Shown here: positions 1 to 6,757 of the stretch, piece by piece
Layout: each line of letters begins with the position of its first letter
Position numbering within the stretch: position 1 is the first letter of the stretch
DNA from: Methylobacterium tarhaniae
Lineage (GTDB): Bacteria; Pseudomonadota; Alphaproteobacteria; Rhizobiales; Beijerinckiaceae
DNA: 45,204 nucleotides
NCBI RefSeq assembly: GCF_001043955.1
Contig: NZ_LABZ01000011.1
Coordinates: 1 to 45,204, forward strand
Direction of reading: 5' to 3'
Translations under genes and position numbers: made by a program
The notes under the pieces: generated by a model
The model's database searches: none
Told to the model about the DNA's origin: nothing
The model's input: the letters and a program-made list of their open reading frames with translations, nothing else

Positions 1-207
1 GCGCTCGGCCTCGACCTGCTTGGCGGCCTCGCGCTCCGCGGCGCGGGCGGCGCGAGCCTCTGCGATCTTCTGGCGCTCCGCCAGGCGAGCCTGGACCTCC
101 GGGTCGTCGGAGGCGGGCCGGGCCCGGAACTTCTCCAGCAGGGCCTTCTTCGCGTCCGCGGACGTGCTCCGCCGGTCGTTGAAGTTCTGGTCCTTGAAGC
201 CGGCCAT
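1..207 (-). CDS. DUF6481 family protein (3' end cut by window edge)
   Basis: The minus strand opens with an ATG at 207 and runs without a stop for 69 codons to the window edge, so the C-terminus is missing. The start reads MAGFKDQNFNDRRST, followed by a KKALLEKFRARPASDDPEVQ segment and then a long Ala/Arg/Glu helix with repeated AARAAERE-type sequence. That layout (short conserved head, KALLEKF motif, highly charged coiled-coil tail) is what I know of DUF6481, a small family of unknown function in alphaproteobacteria. No catalytic motif is visible. It is divergent from the cation transporter at 799. The family call is from recognition of the head motif; no function can be given. Confidence 0.75.
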   Translation of the reverse strand, partial: MAGFKDQNFNDRRSTSADAKKALLEKFRARPASDDPEVQARLAERQKIAEARAARAAEREAAKQVEAER

Positions 208-798
208 CGTGTTCGTCTCGTCGTCCTGCGTGCGAAGGCGCGCCTGTCTGAAGGGCCGCGCCGGGATCCGTGCTGAGCTGTCCGGCCCCCGCTGCGGGCG
301 AGGTGCCGTCGCATGTGCTCTAGCGCTGCCCGCGTCCGGTTTCAAAGCCAAAGACGCCGCGGCCGGCCCCGCGAGGGCCGGATCCCCGCTCGATCGGCGT
401 CAAACGCAGGGCTGGGTTCAGGGGATGGTCAAGGTTCGGACGGCCCCCTCGCGGCGCGGCGGCGGCGACTCGCCGGAGGAGACCTCATGCGCGCGATCGT
501 GAGGCCTTCCCGTCCTGTTGGGTACCGACGGCCTGAGATGGATTCATCTCGGGCAGGCCCGAGATCGGCGAGGCCGTCGATCCATCCCGAATTGTCGGCA
601 AGCCCGGAAGTCCGGGCCTTTCGGCTTGGCGAAAACTCGAGACCGGAGCCAACGGTCGTTTTCAACGGCCATCGGTATAATCCCTGGGAAAGAGTGTCGC
701 GTGCCGCCGGACCCATCCGGCGCCTCGCGGCGTTACCGTCGTCAGTCGCGGCCACGCTCGCCGGGCGACGGGAGTTCTCGATCACATGGCTCGAACGC
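208..798. other. 591-bp divergent intergenic region
   Basis: This gap separates the DUF6481 gene from the cation transporter. The transporter frame stays open upstream to 313, but the translated part is Arg/Pro/Ser-rich without family similarity, so I treat it as non-coding. It contains three potential stem-loops: 535-550 (arms GAGATG/CATCTC), 546-565 (ATCTCGGG/CCCGAGAT) and 602-617 (GCCCGGA/TCCGGGC, followed by CTTTC). No clear promoter was recognised. Confidence 0.5.
535..617 (+). promoter_or_regulatory. Overlapping alternative stem-loops plus a terminator-like hairpin
   Basis: Bases 545-550 can pair either with 535-540 (GAGATG with CATCTC) or, as part of 546-553, with 558-565 (ATCTCGGG with CCCGAGAT). 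The two stems cannot form together. About 40 bp later a third hairpin (602-617, 7-bp arms, AG loop) is followed by CTTTC. The pairing is seen directly; that this is a transcribed attenuator for the transporter is speculation. Confidence 0.25.
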
Positions 799-1782
799 AT
801 GGCCCATGAGAGCAGCGGCGCGATCTACACCGCCGCCGGCGCCAACCTGGCGATCGCCGCGGCGAAGTTCGTCGGCGCCTTCCTCACCGGCAGCAGCGCC
901 ATGCTGGCCGAGGGCGTCCACTCGGTGGTCGACACCGCCAACCAGATCCTGCTGCTCGTCGGCCTGAAGCGGGCGCAGAGGCCGGCGGATGCCCGGTTTC
1001 CGTTCGGCTACGGCCGCGAGGTCTATTTCTACGCCTTCCTGGTGGCCCTGCTGATCTTCCTCGGCGGCGGTGCCTTCGCGGTCTACGAGGGCATCCACAA
1101 GCTCCAGCATCCGGAGCCCGCCGCCGACGCGGTGATTCTCGGGCGGACCATCCCGGGCTTCACGGTCAACCTGGCGATCCTCGGCTTCGCCGTGCTCGCC
1201 GAGGGCTATTCCTGCTTCGTCGCCCTCAAGGCGTTCTGGGGCGAGAAGGGCGAGCGGCCGCCGATCACCGCGATCCGCCGCAGCAAGGACCCGGCCCTGT
1301 TCACCGTGCTGGTCGAGGACGTGGCGGCGCTGACCGGCCTCGTCGTGGCGCTGGCCGGCGTGATCCTGGCGGAGACGCTGGACAGGCCGGCCTTCGACGG
1401 CATCGCCTCGATCGTGATCGGCCTGATCCTGATCGGCATGGCGATCTTCCTGATGATCGAGACCCACGGCCTGCTCGTCGGCGAGGCAGCGGAGCCCGAA
1501 TTGGTTGCCGGCCTGCACGAGATCGTGCGGTCCGAGCCGGGTGTGCAGCACGTCAACGAAGTGCTGACACAGCATCTTGGCCCCGCCGACATCCTGGTGA
1601 ATGTCAGCCTGGACATGAACGACGCTCTCACCGCCGGCGAGATCGAGCGATTGGTCGGCCGTCTGGAAACGCGGATGAAGGCCCTGAGCCCGAAGGTCCG
1701 GCGCGTCTTCATCGAGATCCAGGCCCGGTCCGACGCCTCCGCCCGGCAGCCGGACCGCCGGAAGACCGGAGCGGTGGCCTGA
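799..1782 (+). CDS. Cation diffusion facilitator family transporter
   Basis: A 327-residue inner-membrane divalent-metal/proton antiporter of the CDF family. The chosen ATG gives MAHESSGAIYTAAGANLAIA, the usual CDF start just before helix 1; the longer open frame upstream is Arg/Pro-rich and unlike the family. Residues about 8-30, 75-95, 115-135, 170-195 and 200-220 are hydrophobic helices. The metal-site motif of helix 2 is seen as EGVHSVVDTANQ (HxxxD), and the matching helix-5 motif as EDVAALTG, an ED-type variant typical of the SLC30A9-like branch. The last 90 residues form the cytoplasmic metal-binding domain, ending in VRRVFIEIQA. Zn, Co or Mn export is likely but the substrate cannot be read from sequence. 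A hairpin follows the stop immediately. Confidence 0.9.
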   Translation: MAHESSGAIYTAAGANLAIAAAKFVGAFLTGSSAMLAEGVHSVVDTANQILLLVGLKRAQRPADARFPFGYGREVYFYAFLVALLIFLGGGAFAVYEGIHKLQHPEPAADAVILGRTIPGFTVNLAILGFAVLAEGYSCFVALKAFWGEKGERPPITAIRRSKDPALFTVLVEDVAALTGLVVALAGVILAETLDRPAFDGIASIVIGLILIGMAIFLMIETHGLLVGEAAEPELVAGLHEIVRSEPGVQHVNEVLTQHLGPADILVNVSLDMNDALTAGEIERLVGRLETRMKALSPKVRRVFIEIQARSDASARQPDRRKTGAVA

Positions 1783-1788
1783 CCCCCG

Positions 1789-1811
1789 TCCGACTGCCGC
1801 CGGCAGTCGGA
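1789..1811 (+). terminator. Hairpin after the cation transporter
   Basis: A perfect 11-bp inverted repeat (TCCGACTGCCG / CGGCAGTCGGA, centre C) begins 6 bases after the transporter stop. There is no clear T-run, so strength as an intrinsic terminator is uncertain. Confidence 0.5.
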
Positions 1812-1860
1812 TCGGCTCCGGACCTCTACCGTTGCGTCCCCGCTCGAACATCGAATCCCG

Positions 1861-1975
1861 ATAGGTTTTTATGCAATTATCGGCAACGTAAAATCGGAAA
1901 TTGCAACCTTGAGTATATTCAGCTTGATTGTTTCACGGTGAAATCCACAGGGAATACCTTATTTTATCGCCACGT
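1861..1975 (+). promoter_or_regulatory. AT-rich control region upstream of the mucR-like gene
   Basis: The 368-bp gap before the regulator at 2151 contains a conspicuous AT-rich stretch in otherwise GC-rich DNA, with runs such as GGTTTTTATGCAATTAT and TTGAGTATATTC. An inverted repeat (TGCAATT 1872-1878, AATTGCA 1899-1905) lies inside it. MucR/Ros proteins are known to bind AT-rich, T-A-step-containing targets and often their own promoter, so autoregulation is a reasonable inference. The rest of the gap (1976-2150) shows nothing I can name. Confidence 0.45.
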
Positions 1976-2150
1976 TGCTGCAACCAGCTTGCGGATGGGC
2001 ATGAGACTTGCCACCAAGTCTGAGGGACCGAGTGATCGCCGACGCCGACTTCGTGCGTCACGGCCCCAAGAAGACCGAGTGGCGGCGCGGTGCCGGATCG
2101 GCCCGCGGCAACGCCTCCGCCCACACACTCTCGAAGCGGAAACCCCTATC

Positions 2151-2576
2151 ATGTCAGACGTGGAAACTCAGGATCAGGAGCCGGGCGAACTCGTCATGCT
2201 CACGGCCGACATCGTGTCGGCCTACGTGTCGAAGAACTCGGTCCCGGTCGGGGATCTCGGCAGCCTGATCGCCGCCGTGCACGCCTCCCTGGAGCGCGTC
2301 GCCGCACCGCCGGCGCCCGAGCCCGAGAAGCCCACGCCTCCGGTTCCGATCCGCAAGACCGTCACGCCGGATCACATCATCTCGCTGGAAGACGGCAAGC
2401 CCTACAAGTCGCTCAAGCGCCACCTGACCACCCGCGGGCTCACCCCGGACCAGTACCGCCAGAAGTGGGGCCTGCCGCACGACTACCCGATGGTCGCCGC
2501 CACCTACGCCGCACAGCGCTCCGAACTCGCCAAGAGCTCGGGCCTCGGCCAGCAGCGCAAGAACCGCGGGCGCTAA
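2151..2576 (+). CDS. MucR/Ros-family transcriptional regulator lacking canonical zinc ligands
   Basis: A 141-residue DNA-binding protein of the MucR/Ros family. The start MSDVETQDQE and N-terminal LTADIVSAYVSKNSVPVGDLGSLI region (oligomerisation part, residues 14-50) match the family, as does the C-terminal KSLKRHLTTRGLTPDQYRQKWGLPHDYPMVA block (86-116). In Ros the zinc is held by Cys-x2-Cys/Asp and two His. Here the first Cys position is Ser78 (ISLEDG), Asp81 and His91 are kept, and the second His position is absent (RHLTTRG). Zinc-independent family members are known from Mesorhizobium loti, so it may still fold. These proteins usually act as global silencers at AT-rich promoters. It is convergent with rimM. 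Confidence 0.88.
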   Translation: MSDVETQDQEPGELVMLTADIVSAYVSKNSVPVGDLGSLIAAVHASLERVAAPPAPEPEKPTPPVPIRKTVTPDHIISLEDGKPYKSLKRHLTTRGLTPDQYRQKWGLPHDYPMVAATYAAQRSELAKSSGLGQQRKNRGR

Positions 2577-2631
2577 GAACCGCGGTCGGTCAAGGACGCG
2601 GCAGCGAGCCGGAGAGGCGCAGCTTTCTCCT

Positions 2632-2829
2632 CTCCCCACCTTGCGGGGAGGACGTGCCGGCGACATCGACGTGAGGGTGGGAGGGGTCTTTCCGGAGGAG
2701 CCTCATCCGGCAAATCCCCCCACCCTCGGGTCGATCCCTCCGGGACGGTACGCGGCGTCGCTCGAGCGGCCGCCCGGTCACAGCAACCTTCTCCTCGCGA
2801 GCGGGAGAGGGCATGCGCCCGTTCCTGAC
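2632..2829. repeat. GC-rich intergenic repeat-like element
   Basis: Between the convergent mucR-like gene and rimM lies a stretch of alternating C-runs and G-runs: CTCCCC/GGGGAG hairpin (2632-2650), then GGGTGGGAGGGG, CCCCCCACCCTC and CTCGCGAGCGGGAGAGGG. Composition and placement match the elements at 19771-19942 and 24242-24329, suggesting one dispersed family that may also stop transcription from both sides. A genome-wide copy count is needed to prove this. Confidence 0.5.
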
Positions 2830-2834
2830 CGCCC

Positions 2835-3545
2835 TCAGGCGGCGTCCGGATCCTGCGGTGCGGCCGGGGCGAACAGATCCTCGGGCGGATCGACGGTGAT
2901 CCGGCGGGCCGCGACGTCGATCTCCGGCACGAAGGCCTTGGTGAAGGGCAGGAGGGCCGGGTTGCCGCCGGCGGTCGGGACGATCTCCAGGAGGTCGCCG
3001 CCGCCGTAATTCGGGACCGCCCGCACGGTGCCGACGGGGGCGCCGCTGCGATCCACCACCGCCAGCCCGACGAGGTCGGCGGCGAAGAACTCGTCCTCCT
3101 CCTCCGGAGCGCCGAGGCGCTCGCGCGCGACGTAGAGGGCGAGCCGGTTCAGGCTCTCGGCCCCGTTGCGGCCGGAGACGCCGGCAACCCGGGCGATGAG
3201 CATGTCGGGGGCGCCCGCGGCGGGGCGCAAGGAGGCGATCTCGACGACGCGTCCGTCGGCCCCGGTGAGCGGGCCGTAGGACCCGATCGCCATCGGGTCG
3301 GCGGTGTAGGATTTCAGCCGCACCTCGCCGTTGAGGCCGTGGGCGCGACCGAACTCGCCCAGCAGGACGAATCCGGGATCGGTGGCGACCCCGGATTCGG
3401 CCCGTGCGGGCGCAGACTTCTCAAGCGCAGACTTGGCAAGCGCAGGCTTGGCGCGCTGCGGCGCCGGCGCATCTGCGCCCCGGCGCGGATCGGAGCCCCC
3501 GCGGGTGGAACCGCGCGAGGGACGTGCGTCGGGGCGGCGCGCCAC
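2835..3545 (-). CDS. rimM: Ribosome maturation factor RimM
   Basis: RimM binds ribosomal protein S19 and helps 30S (16S rRNA 3' domain) maturation. From the GTG at 3545 the protein has 236 residues. The RimM domain starts at [26 protein letters not shown] and the PRC-barrel half is seen as [38 protein letters not shown], ending [20 protein letters not shown]. The frame is open further upstream, into rpsP, but starting there would overlap rpsP by more than 120 bases; the GTG lies 10 bases after the rpsP stop and is preferred, though no strong ribosome site is seen. About 60 residues of low-complexity N-terminal tail precede the domain and contain a 15-bp tandem repeat. The trmD and rplS genes that often follow are not here. 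Confidence 0.88.
   Translation of the reverse strand: MARRPDARPSRGSTRGGSDPRRGADAPAPQRAKPALAKSALEKSAPARAESGVATDPGFVLLGEFGRAHGLNGEVRLKSYTADPMAIGSYGPLTGADGRVVEIASLRPAAGAPDMLIARVAGVSGRNGAESLNRLALYVARERLGAPEEEDEFFAADLVGLAVVDRSGAPVGTVRAVPNYGGGDLLEIVPTAGGNPALLPFTKAFVPEIDVAARRITVDPPEDLFAPAAPQDPDAA
3410..3454 (-). repeat. 15-bp tandem repeat (3 copies) inside rimM
   Basis: Three consecutive 15-base units, GCGCAGACTTCTCAA, GCGCAGACTTGGCAA and GCGCAGGCTTGGCGC on the plus strand, keep the reading frame and encode a five-residue repeat of the type A-K-(P/S)-A-L in the N-terminal tail of RimM. It looks like a small in-frame minisatellite in a disordered linker. Confidence 0.75.
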
Positions 3546-3555
3546 GGCCGAGCGC

Positions 3556-3915
3556 TTACTCGGCCGAGTCGGCGGCGGCGCCGGCCTTCTCGGCGCGGGC
3601 GGCGGCGCGCTCCTTGGCCTTGGTGCCGGGCTCGGCCTTCTGCGGGTTGTTGCGGGTCGGGCGCTTGGCGAGACCGGCGGCATCGAGGAAGCGCAGGACG
3701 CGGTCGGTCGGCTGGGCGCCCTTGGCGAGCCAGGCCTGGACCTTCTCGGTCTCGAGGATGACGCGGGCCGGATCGTCCTTCGGCTTCATCGGGTCGTAGG
3801 CACCGACCTTCTCGATGAAGCGGCCATCGCGCGGCGCGCGGGCGTCGGCGACGACGATGCGGTAGTACGGGCGCTTCTTGGCGCCGCCGCGGGTGAGGCG
3901 AATCTTGAGGGACAT
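3556..3915 (-). CDS. rpsP: 30S ribosomal protein S16
   Basis: A 119-residue small-subunit protein beginning [43 protein letters not shown], the diagnostic S16 signature. The core ends near residue 85 ([18 protein letters not shown]) and is followed by an Ala/Lys/Glu-rich tail of about 30 residues, longer than in gammaproteobacterial S16 (about 82 residues) but usual in alphaproteobacteria. It lies 73 bases downstream of ffh and 10 bases upstream of the rimM start, forming an ffh-rpsP-rimM translation operon. Confidence 0.97.
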   Translation of the reverse strand: MSLKIRLTRGGAKKRPYYRIVVADARAPRDGRFIEKVGAYDPMKPKDDPARVILETEKVQAWLAKGAQPTDRVLRFLDAAGLAKRPTRNNPQKAEPGTKAKERAAARAEKAGAAADSAE

Positions 3916-3988
3916 GGGTCTCTTCCTGTCTGAGGTTCGAGGATCGTTCGACGTCGCGGGCGGGTGGGGCCGCCTGGCCCCGCGCCAC

Positions 3989-5620
3989 CTACTTCTTCTT
4001 GCCGAAGGGGAGGCCGCCGAGGCCGGGCAGGCCCGGGAGCTTGGCCCCTAAGCCCGGAAGGGCGGGGGCGGCGGGAGGCGCCTTGCTGGTGCCGGCCGGC
4101 GGCGTGCCGGCGGGACCTGACGCCTTGGAGCCGCCGAGGCCGGGAGGCATCGGCGGAAGGGAGGTGCCGGGCGGCAGGGCCTTCTGCAGCTCGGCGAGCA
4201 TCTCGGGGGTGGGCTGGGGCATGCCGCCGCCCATCATCTTGCCCAAGGCGCCCATTCCGCCCCCCATTCCGCCGCCGCCGAGCCCGAACATGTTGCCGAG
4301 GGCCTGGCCGATGCCGCGCTTGCCCGAGCCCATGGCCTTCATCATGTCGGCCATGGTCCGGTGCATCTTGAGGAGCTTGTTGATCTCCGAGACGTCGACG
4401 CCGGCGCCCTTCGCCACGCGCTTCTTGCGCGAGGCCTTGAGCACGTCGGGGTTGCGGCGCTCCTCGGGGGTCATCGACGAGATGATGGCGCGCTGGCGCT
4501 TGAACATCTTCTCGTCGAGGTTGGCGCCCTCGACCTGCTTCTTGATCTGGCCCATGCCGGGCAGCATGCCCATCAGGCCGCCGATCCCGCCCATCTTCTC
4601 CATCTGGGCGAGCTGCATCGACAGGTCGTCGAGGTCGAACTTGCCCTTGCGCATCTTCTCGGCGACGCGCAGGGCCTGTTCCTGGTCGATGGTCTCGGCC
4701 GCCTTCTCGACGAGCGAGACGATGTCGCCCATGCCGAGGATGCGGTTGGCGACACGGGCCGGATGGAACTCCTCCAGCGCGTCGACCTTCTCGCCGGTGC
4801 CGACGAGCTTGATCGGCTTGCCGGTGACCGCCCGCATCGAGAGCGCCGCGCCGCCGCGGGAATCGCCGTCCATGCGGGTGAGCACGATGCCGGTGACGCC
4901 GAGCCGGCCGTCGAAGGCACGCGCCGTGTTGACCGCGTCCTGGCCGGTCAGCGCGTCGGCGACGAGCAGCACCTCGTGCGGGCTGGTGGCCGCCTTGACG
5001 TCGGCGGCCTCCTGCATCAGCGCCTCGTCGAGGGTGACGCGGCCGGCGGTGTCGAGCATCACCACGTCGAAGCCGCCCAGCCGCGCGGCCTCCATGGCGC
5101 GCTTGGCGATCTGCACCGCCGACTGGCCGGCGACGATCGGCAGCGACTCGACCCCGACTTGGCTAGCGAGAACCGCCAGCTGCTCCATCGCGGCCGGACG
5201 GCGGGTGTCGAGGGAGGCGAGCAGCACCCGGCGCTTGTCGCGCTGGGTCAGGCGCCGGGCGATCTTGGCGGTGGTGGTGGTCTTGCCCGAGCCCTGGAGG
5301 CCGACCATCAGGATGCCGACCGGGGCCGGCGCGTTGAGGTCGATGACCCCGGCCTCGCCGCCCAGCATCGCGACGAGCTGGTCGTTGACGATCTTCACGA
5401 CCATCTGGCCGGGCGTCACCGACTTCAGCACCACCGCGCCGACGGCCTGCTCCCGCACCTTCTCGGTGAAGGAGCGCACCACCTCGAGGGCGACGTCGGC
5501 CTCCAGCAGGGCGCGGCGCACCTCGCGCAGGGCGGCGGTGACGTCGGCCTCGGTCAGGGCGCCGCGGCGGGTCAGCCCGGACAGGATGCCGGAGAGGCGG
5601 TCGGAGAGGCCTTCGAACAT
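3989..5620 (-). CDS. ffh: Signal recognition particle protein Ffh (SRP54)
   Basis: A 543-residue GTPase that binds 4.5S RNA and signal sequences of nascent membrane proteins and docks on FtsY. Visible parts: N domain (1-90), G1 loop [14 protein letters not shown] at 107-120, [12 protein letters not shown], the DTAGR G3 motif, [14 protein letters not shown] (G4/G5 region), and the Met-rich M domain from about 310 with [12 protein letters not shown] and [32 protein letters not shown]. After residue 430 comes a Gly/Met then Pro-rich tail ending LPFGKKK, longer than the common 450-residue form. It is the first gene of the ffh-rpsP-rimM set. Confidence 0.97.
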   Translation of the reverse strand: MFEGLSDRLSGILSGLTRRGALTEADVTAALREVRRALLEADVALEVVRSFTEKVREQAVGAVVLKSVTPGQMVVKIVNDQLVAMLGGEAGVIDLNAPAPVGILMVGLQGSGKTTTTAKIARRLTQRDKRRVLLASLDTRRPAAMEQLAVLASQVGVESLPIVAGQSAVQIAKRAMEAARLGGFDVVMLDTAGRVTLDEALMQEAADVKAATSPHEVLLVADALTGQDAVNTARAFDGRLGVTGIVLTRMDGDSRGGAALSMRAVTGKPIKLVGTGEKVDALEEFHPARVANRILGMGDIVSLVEKAAETIDQEQALRVAEKMRKGKFDLDDLSMQLAQMEKMGGIGGLMGMLPGMGQIKKQVEGANLDEKMFKRQRAIISSMTPEERRNPDVLKASRKKRVAKGAGVDVSEINKLLKMHRTMADMMKAMGSGKRGIGQALGNMFGLGGGGMGGGMGALGKMMGGGMPQPTPEMLAELQKALPPGTSLPPMPPGLGGSKASGPAGTPPAGTSKAPPAAPALPGLGAKLPGLPGLGGLPFGKKK

Positions 5621-5639
5621 GCGTGTCGTCTCCGGAGGG

Positions 5640-5861
5640 CTACTCGTCGACGCCCGCGGAGGCGGCGCGCCGGGCCTGGAGGGCGCCCTCGAAGTGGTTC
5701 AGCGCCCGCTCGAACTTGTCGCGGCAATCGGGATTGCAGAAACCGACCACGGCGCCGTTGTACAGCGTCAGCGAGTCGGCCGCGATCGGCTTGCCCGACC
5801 AGGGGCAGAGCTCGTTCACCGCGTCCTCGATGCGCAAGCGCGCGTGGTCCGTCCTGGTCAT
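5640..5861 (-). CDS. Small Cys-rich TRASH/YHS-like protein
   Basis: A 73-residue protein starting MTRTDHARLRIEDAVNELCPWSGKPI. It has paired cysteines in CPWSGKPI and in the GFCNPDCRDKFE block, a spacing like the treble-clef TRASH/YHS metal-binding fold. Such small proteins in Hyphomicrobiales are sometimes labelled glutathione S-transferase in databases, which the sequence does not support. The frame is open 25 codons further upstream, but that part is Arg-rich and the inner ATG gives the conserved head. It stops 19 bases before ffh starts on the same strand, so it may be cotranscribed with ffh. A metal-sensing or metal-chaperone role is only inference. Confidence 0.65.
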   Translation of the reverse strand: MTRTDHARLRIEDAVNELCPWSGKPIAADSLTLYNGAVVGFCNPDCRDKFERALNHFEGALQARRAASAGVDE

Positions 5862-6075
5862 CCGGTCTCCTGCTCGCCGCCCAGGGGACGGCCGTCGAGA
5901 GATCCCGCGCAACGACATTCGCGCCCGAGGGCGCATCGCGCTGTCGGGCGTTGACCTCCGGCCTCACGGGCCGGTCGGCGTCGAGACGAGACCTCGTCCT
6001 GAGAGGCCGGGGCCTAGCGGTCCACGCGGGCAATGTCAACGCGCGCGGCGCGGCACACCCGCCGCCGGCGCGATA

Positions 6076-6090
6076 TTTACCGGTTCTTAA
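6076..6090 (+). promoter_or_regulatory. Candidate CtrA-type site
   Basis: TTTA-N7-TTAA followed by CC (TTTACCGGTTCTTAACC) differs by one base from the CtrA consensus TTAA-N7-TTAA. It lies 45 bases before the GTG start at 6135. One site by sequence match alone is weak evidence. Confidence 0.3.
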
Positions 6091-6134
6091 CCATGCGGGA
6101 GGTTCAATGGGAGGAGATTCGCAGGAGATGCGGC

Positions 6135-6581
6135 GTGTCCGACCCCGCCTTGAAGACGCAGACCACCACCGCGGCGCGGCAGCCCTCCGGACCGCTGCAG
6201 GACTGGCTCGCGACCCTGTCGCGGATCGACGCCGCCGACCAGGCCCGCGCCGCGCCGCGCCGGCCGGCCGAAGCCCAGCCGGCCTGGGAGCCCCGCATCG
6301 TCGCACCGAGCGAGCCGGCGGCCGAGCCCCCGCCGGCGAGCGGTGCGGAGCAGGACGACCTCGCCGCGCTGATGGCCGAGAACATGATGCTCAAGGCCCG
6401 GCTGCGGCAGGAACACGGGCGCTACGACGAGTTGCAGGCGCTGCTGGCCGAGGAACTGCGGGCCCTGCGCGCCCATGTGCAGCAGGAGGTCGACCGTGCC
6501 GAGGAGCTGCGCGCCGAGCGCGACCTGTGGATGGCCCGGGCCGAGGCCCTGGCCCAGCCCCTGTTCCAGCATCGGCGCTGA
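6135..6581 (+). CDS. Hypothetical coiled-coil protein
   Basis: A 148-residue protein I do not recognise. The GTG at 6135 (VSDPALKTQTTT) has an AGGAG seven bases upstream; an in-frame ATG at 6093 would add 14 residues but has no ribosome site and abuts a CtrA-like motif. Residues 1-85 are Pro/Ala-rich and probably disordered; residues 85-140 (LAALMAENMMLKARLRQEHGRYDELQALLAEELRALRAHVQQEVDRAEELRAERDLW) carry a leucine heptad pattern of a coiled coil. There is no signal peptide or membrane helix. It is monocistronic and is followed by a strong hairpin at 6613-6660. A structural or scaffolding role is possible; function unknown. Confidence 0.6.
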   Translation: MSDPALKTQTTTAARQPSGPLQDWLATLSRIDAADQARAAPRRPAEAQPAWEPRIVAPSEPAAEPPPASGAEQDDLAALMAENMMLKARLRQEHGRYDELQALLAEELRALRAHVQQEVDRAEELRAERDLWMARAEALAQPLFQHRR

Positions 6582-6612
6582 CGGCGAAACGTCGCTTCCG
6601 ATCTCCCAGCGC

Positions 6613-6660
6613 CAACGCGAAGCGCCCCGGCATCGACCGATGCCGGGGCGCTTCGCGTTG
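6613..6660. terminator. Perfect 48-bp palindrome between convergent genes
   Basis: Two 23-bp arms match perfectly around a 2-base centre (AC). The arm reads CAACGCGAAGCGCCCCGG followed by CATCG. It lies 31 bases after the coiled-coil gene stop and 97 bases after the glycosyltransferase end, so it could stop transcription from both sides. No T-run follows on either strand. Confidence 0.65.
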
Positions 6661-6757
6661 AAAGCCTAAATAGAAGCTCGCTATCCAGGGCGGCAGGCGC
6701 CGCCCGCCGGGGCGGCGATCCGCGGGGGAGGGCCCTCGGCCGCGGAATGCGCCCCGC

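Noticed and set aside
313..798. N-terminal extension of the cation transporter
   Set aside because: The frame is open, but the residues are Arg/Pro/Ser-rich without family similarity, and the normal CDF start is at 799.
208..798. yybP-ykoY manganese riboswitch before the cation transporter
   Set aside because: No conserved loop sequences of that riboswitch are visible.
3546..3683. Longer RimM starting inside rpsP
   Set aside because: It would overlap rpsP by more than 120 bases and lacks any ribosome site; the GTG at 3545 is more plausible.
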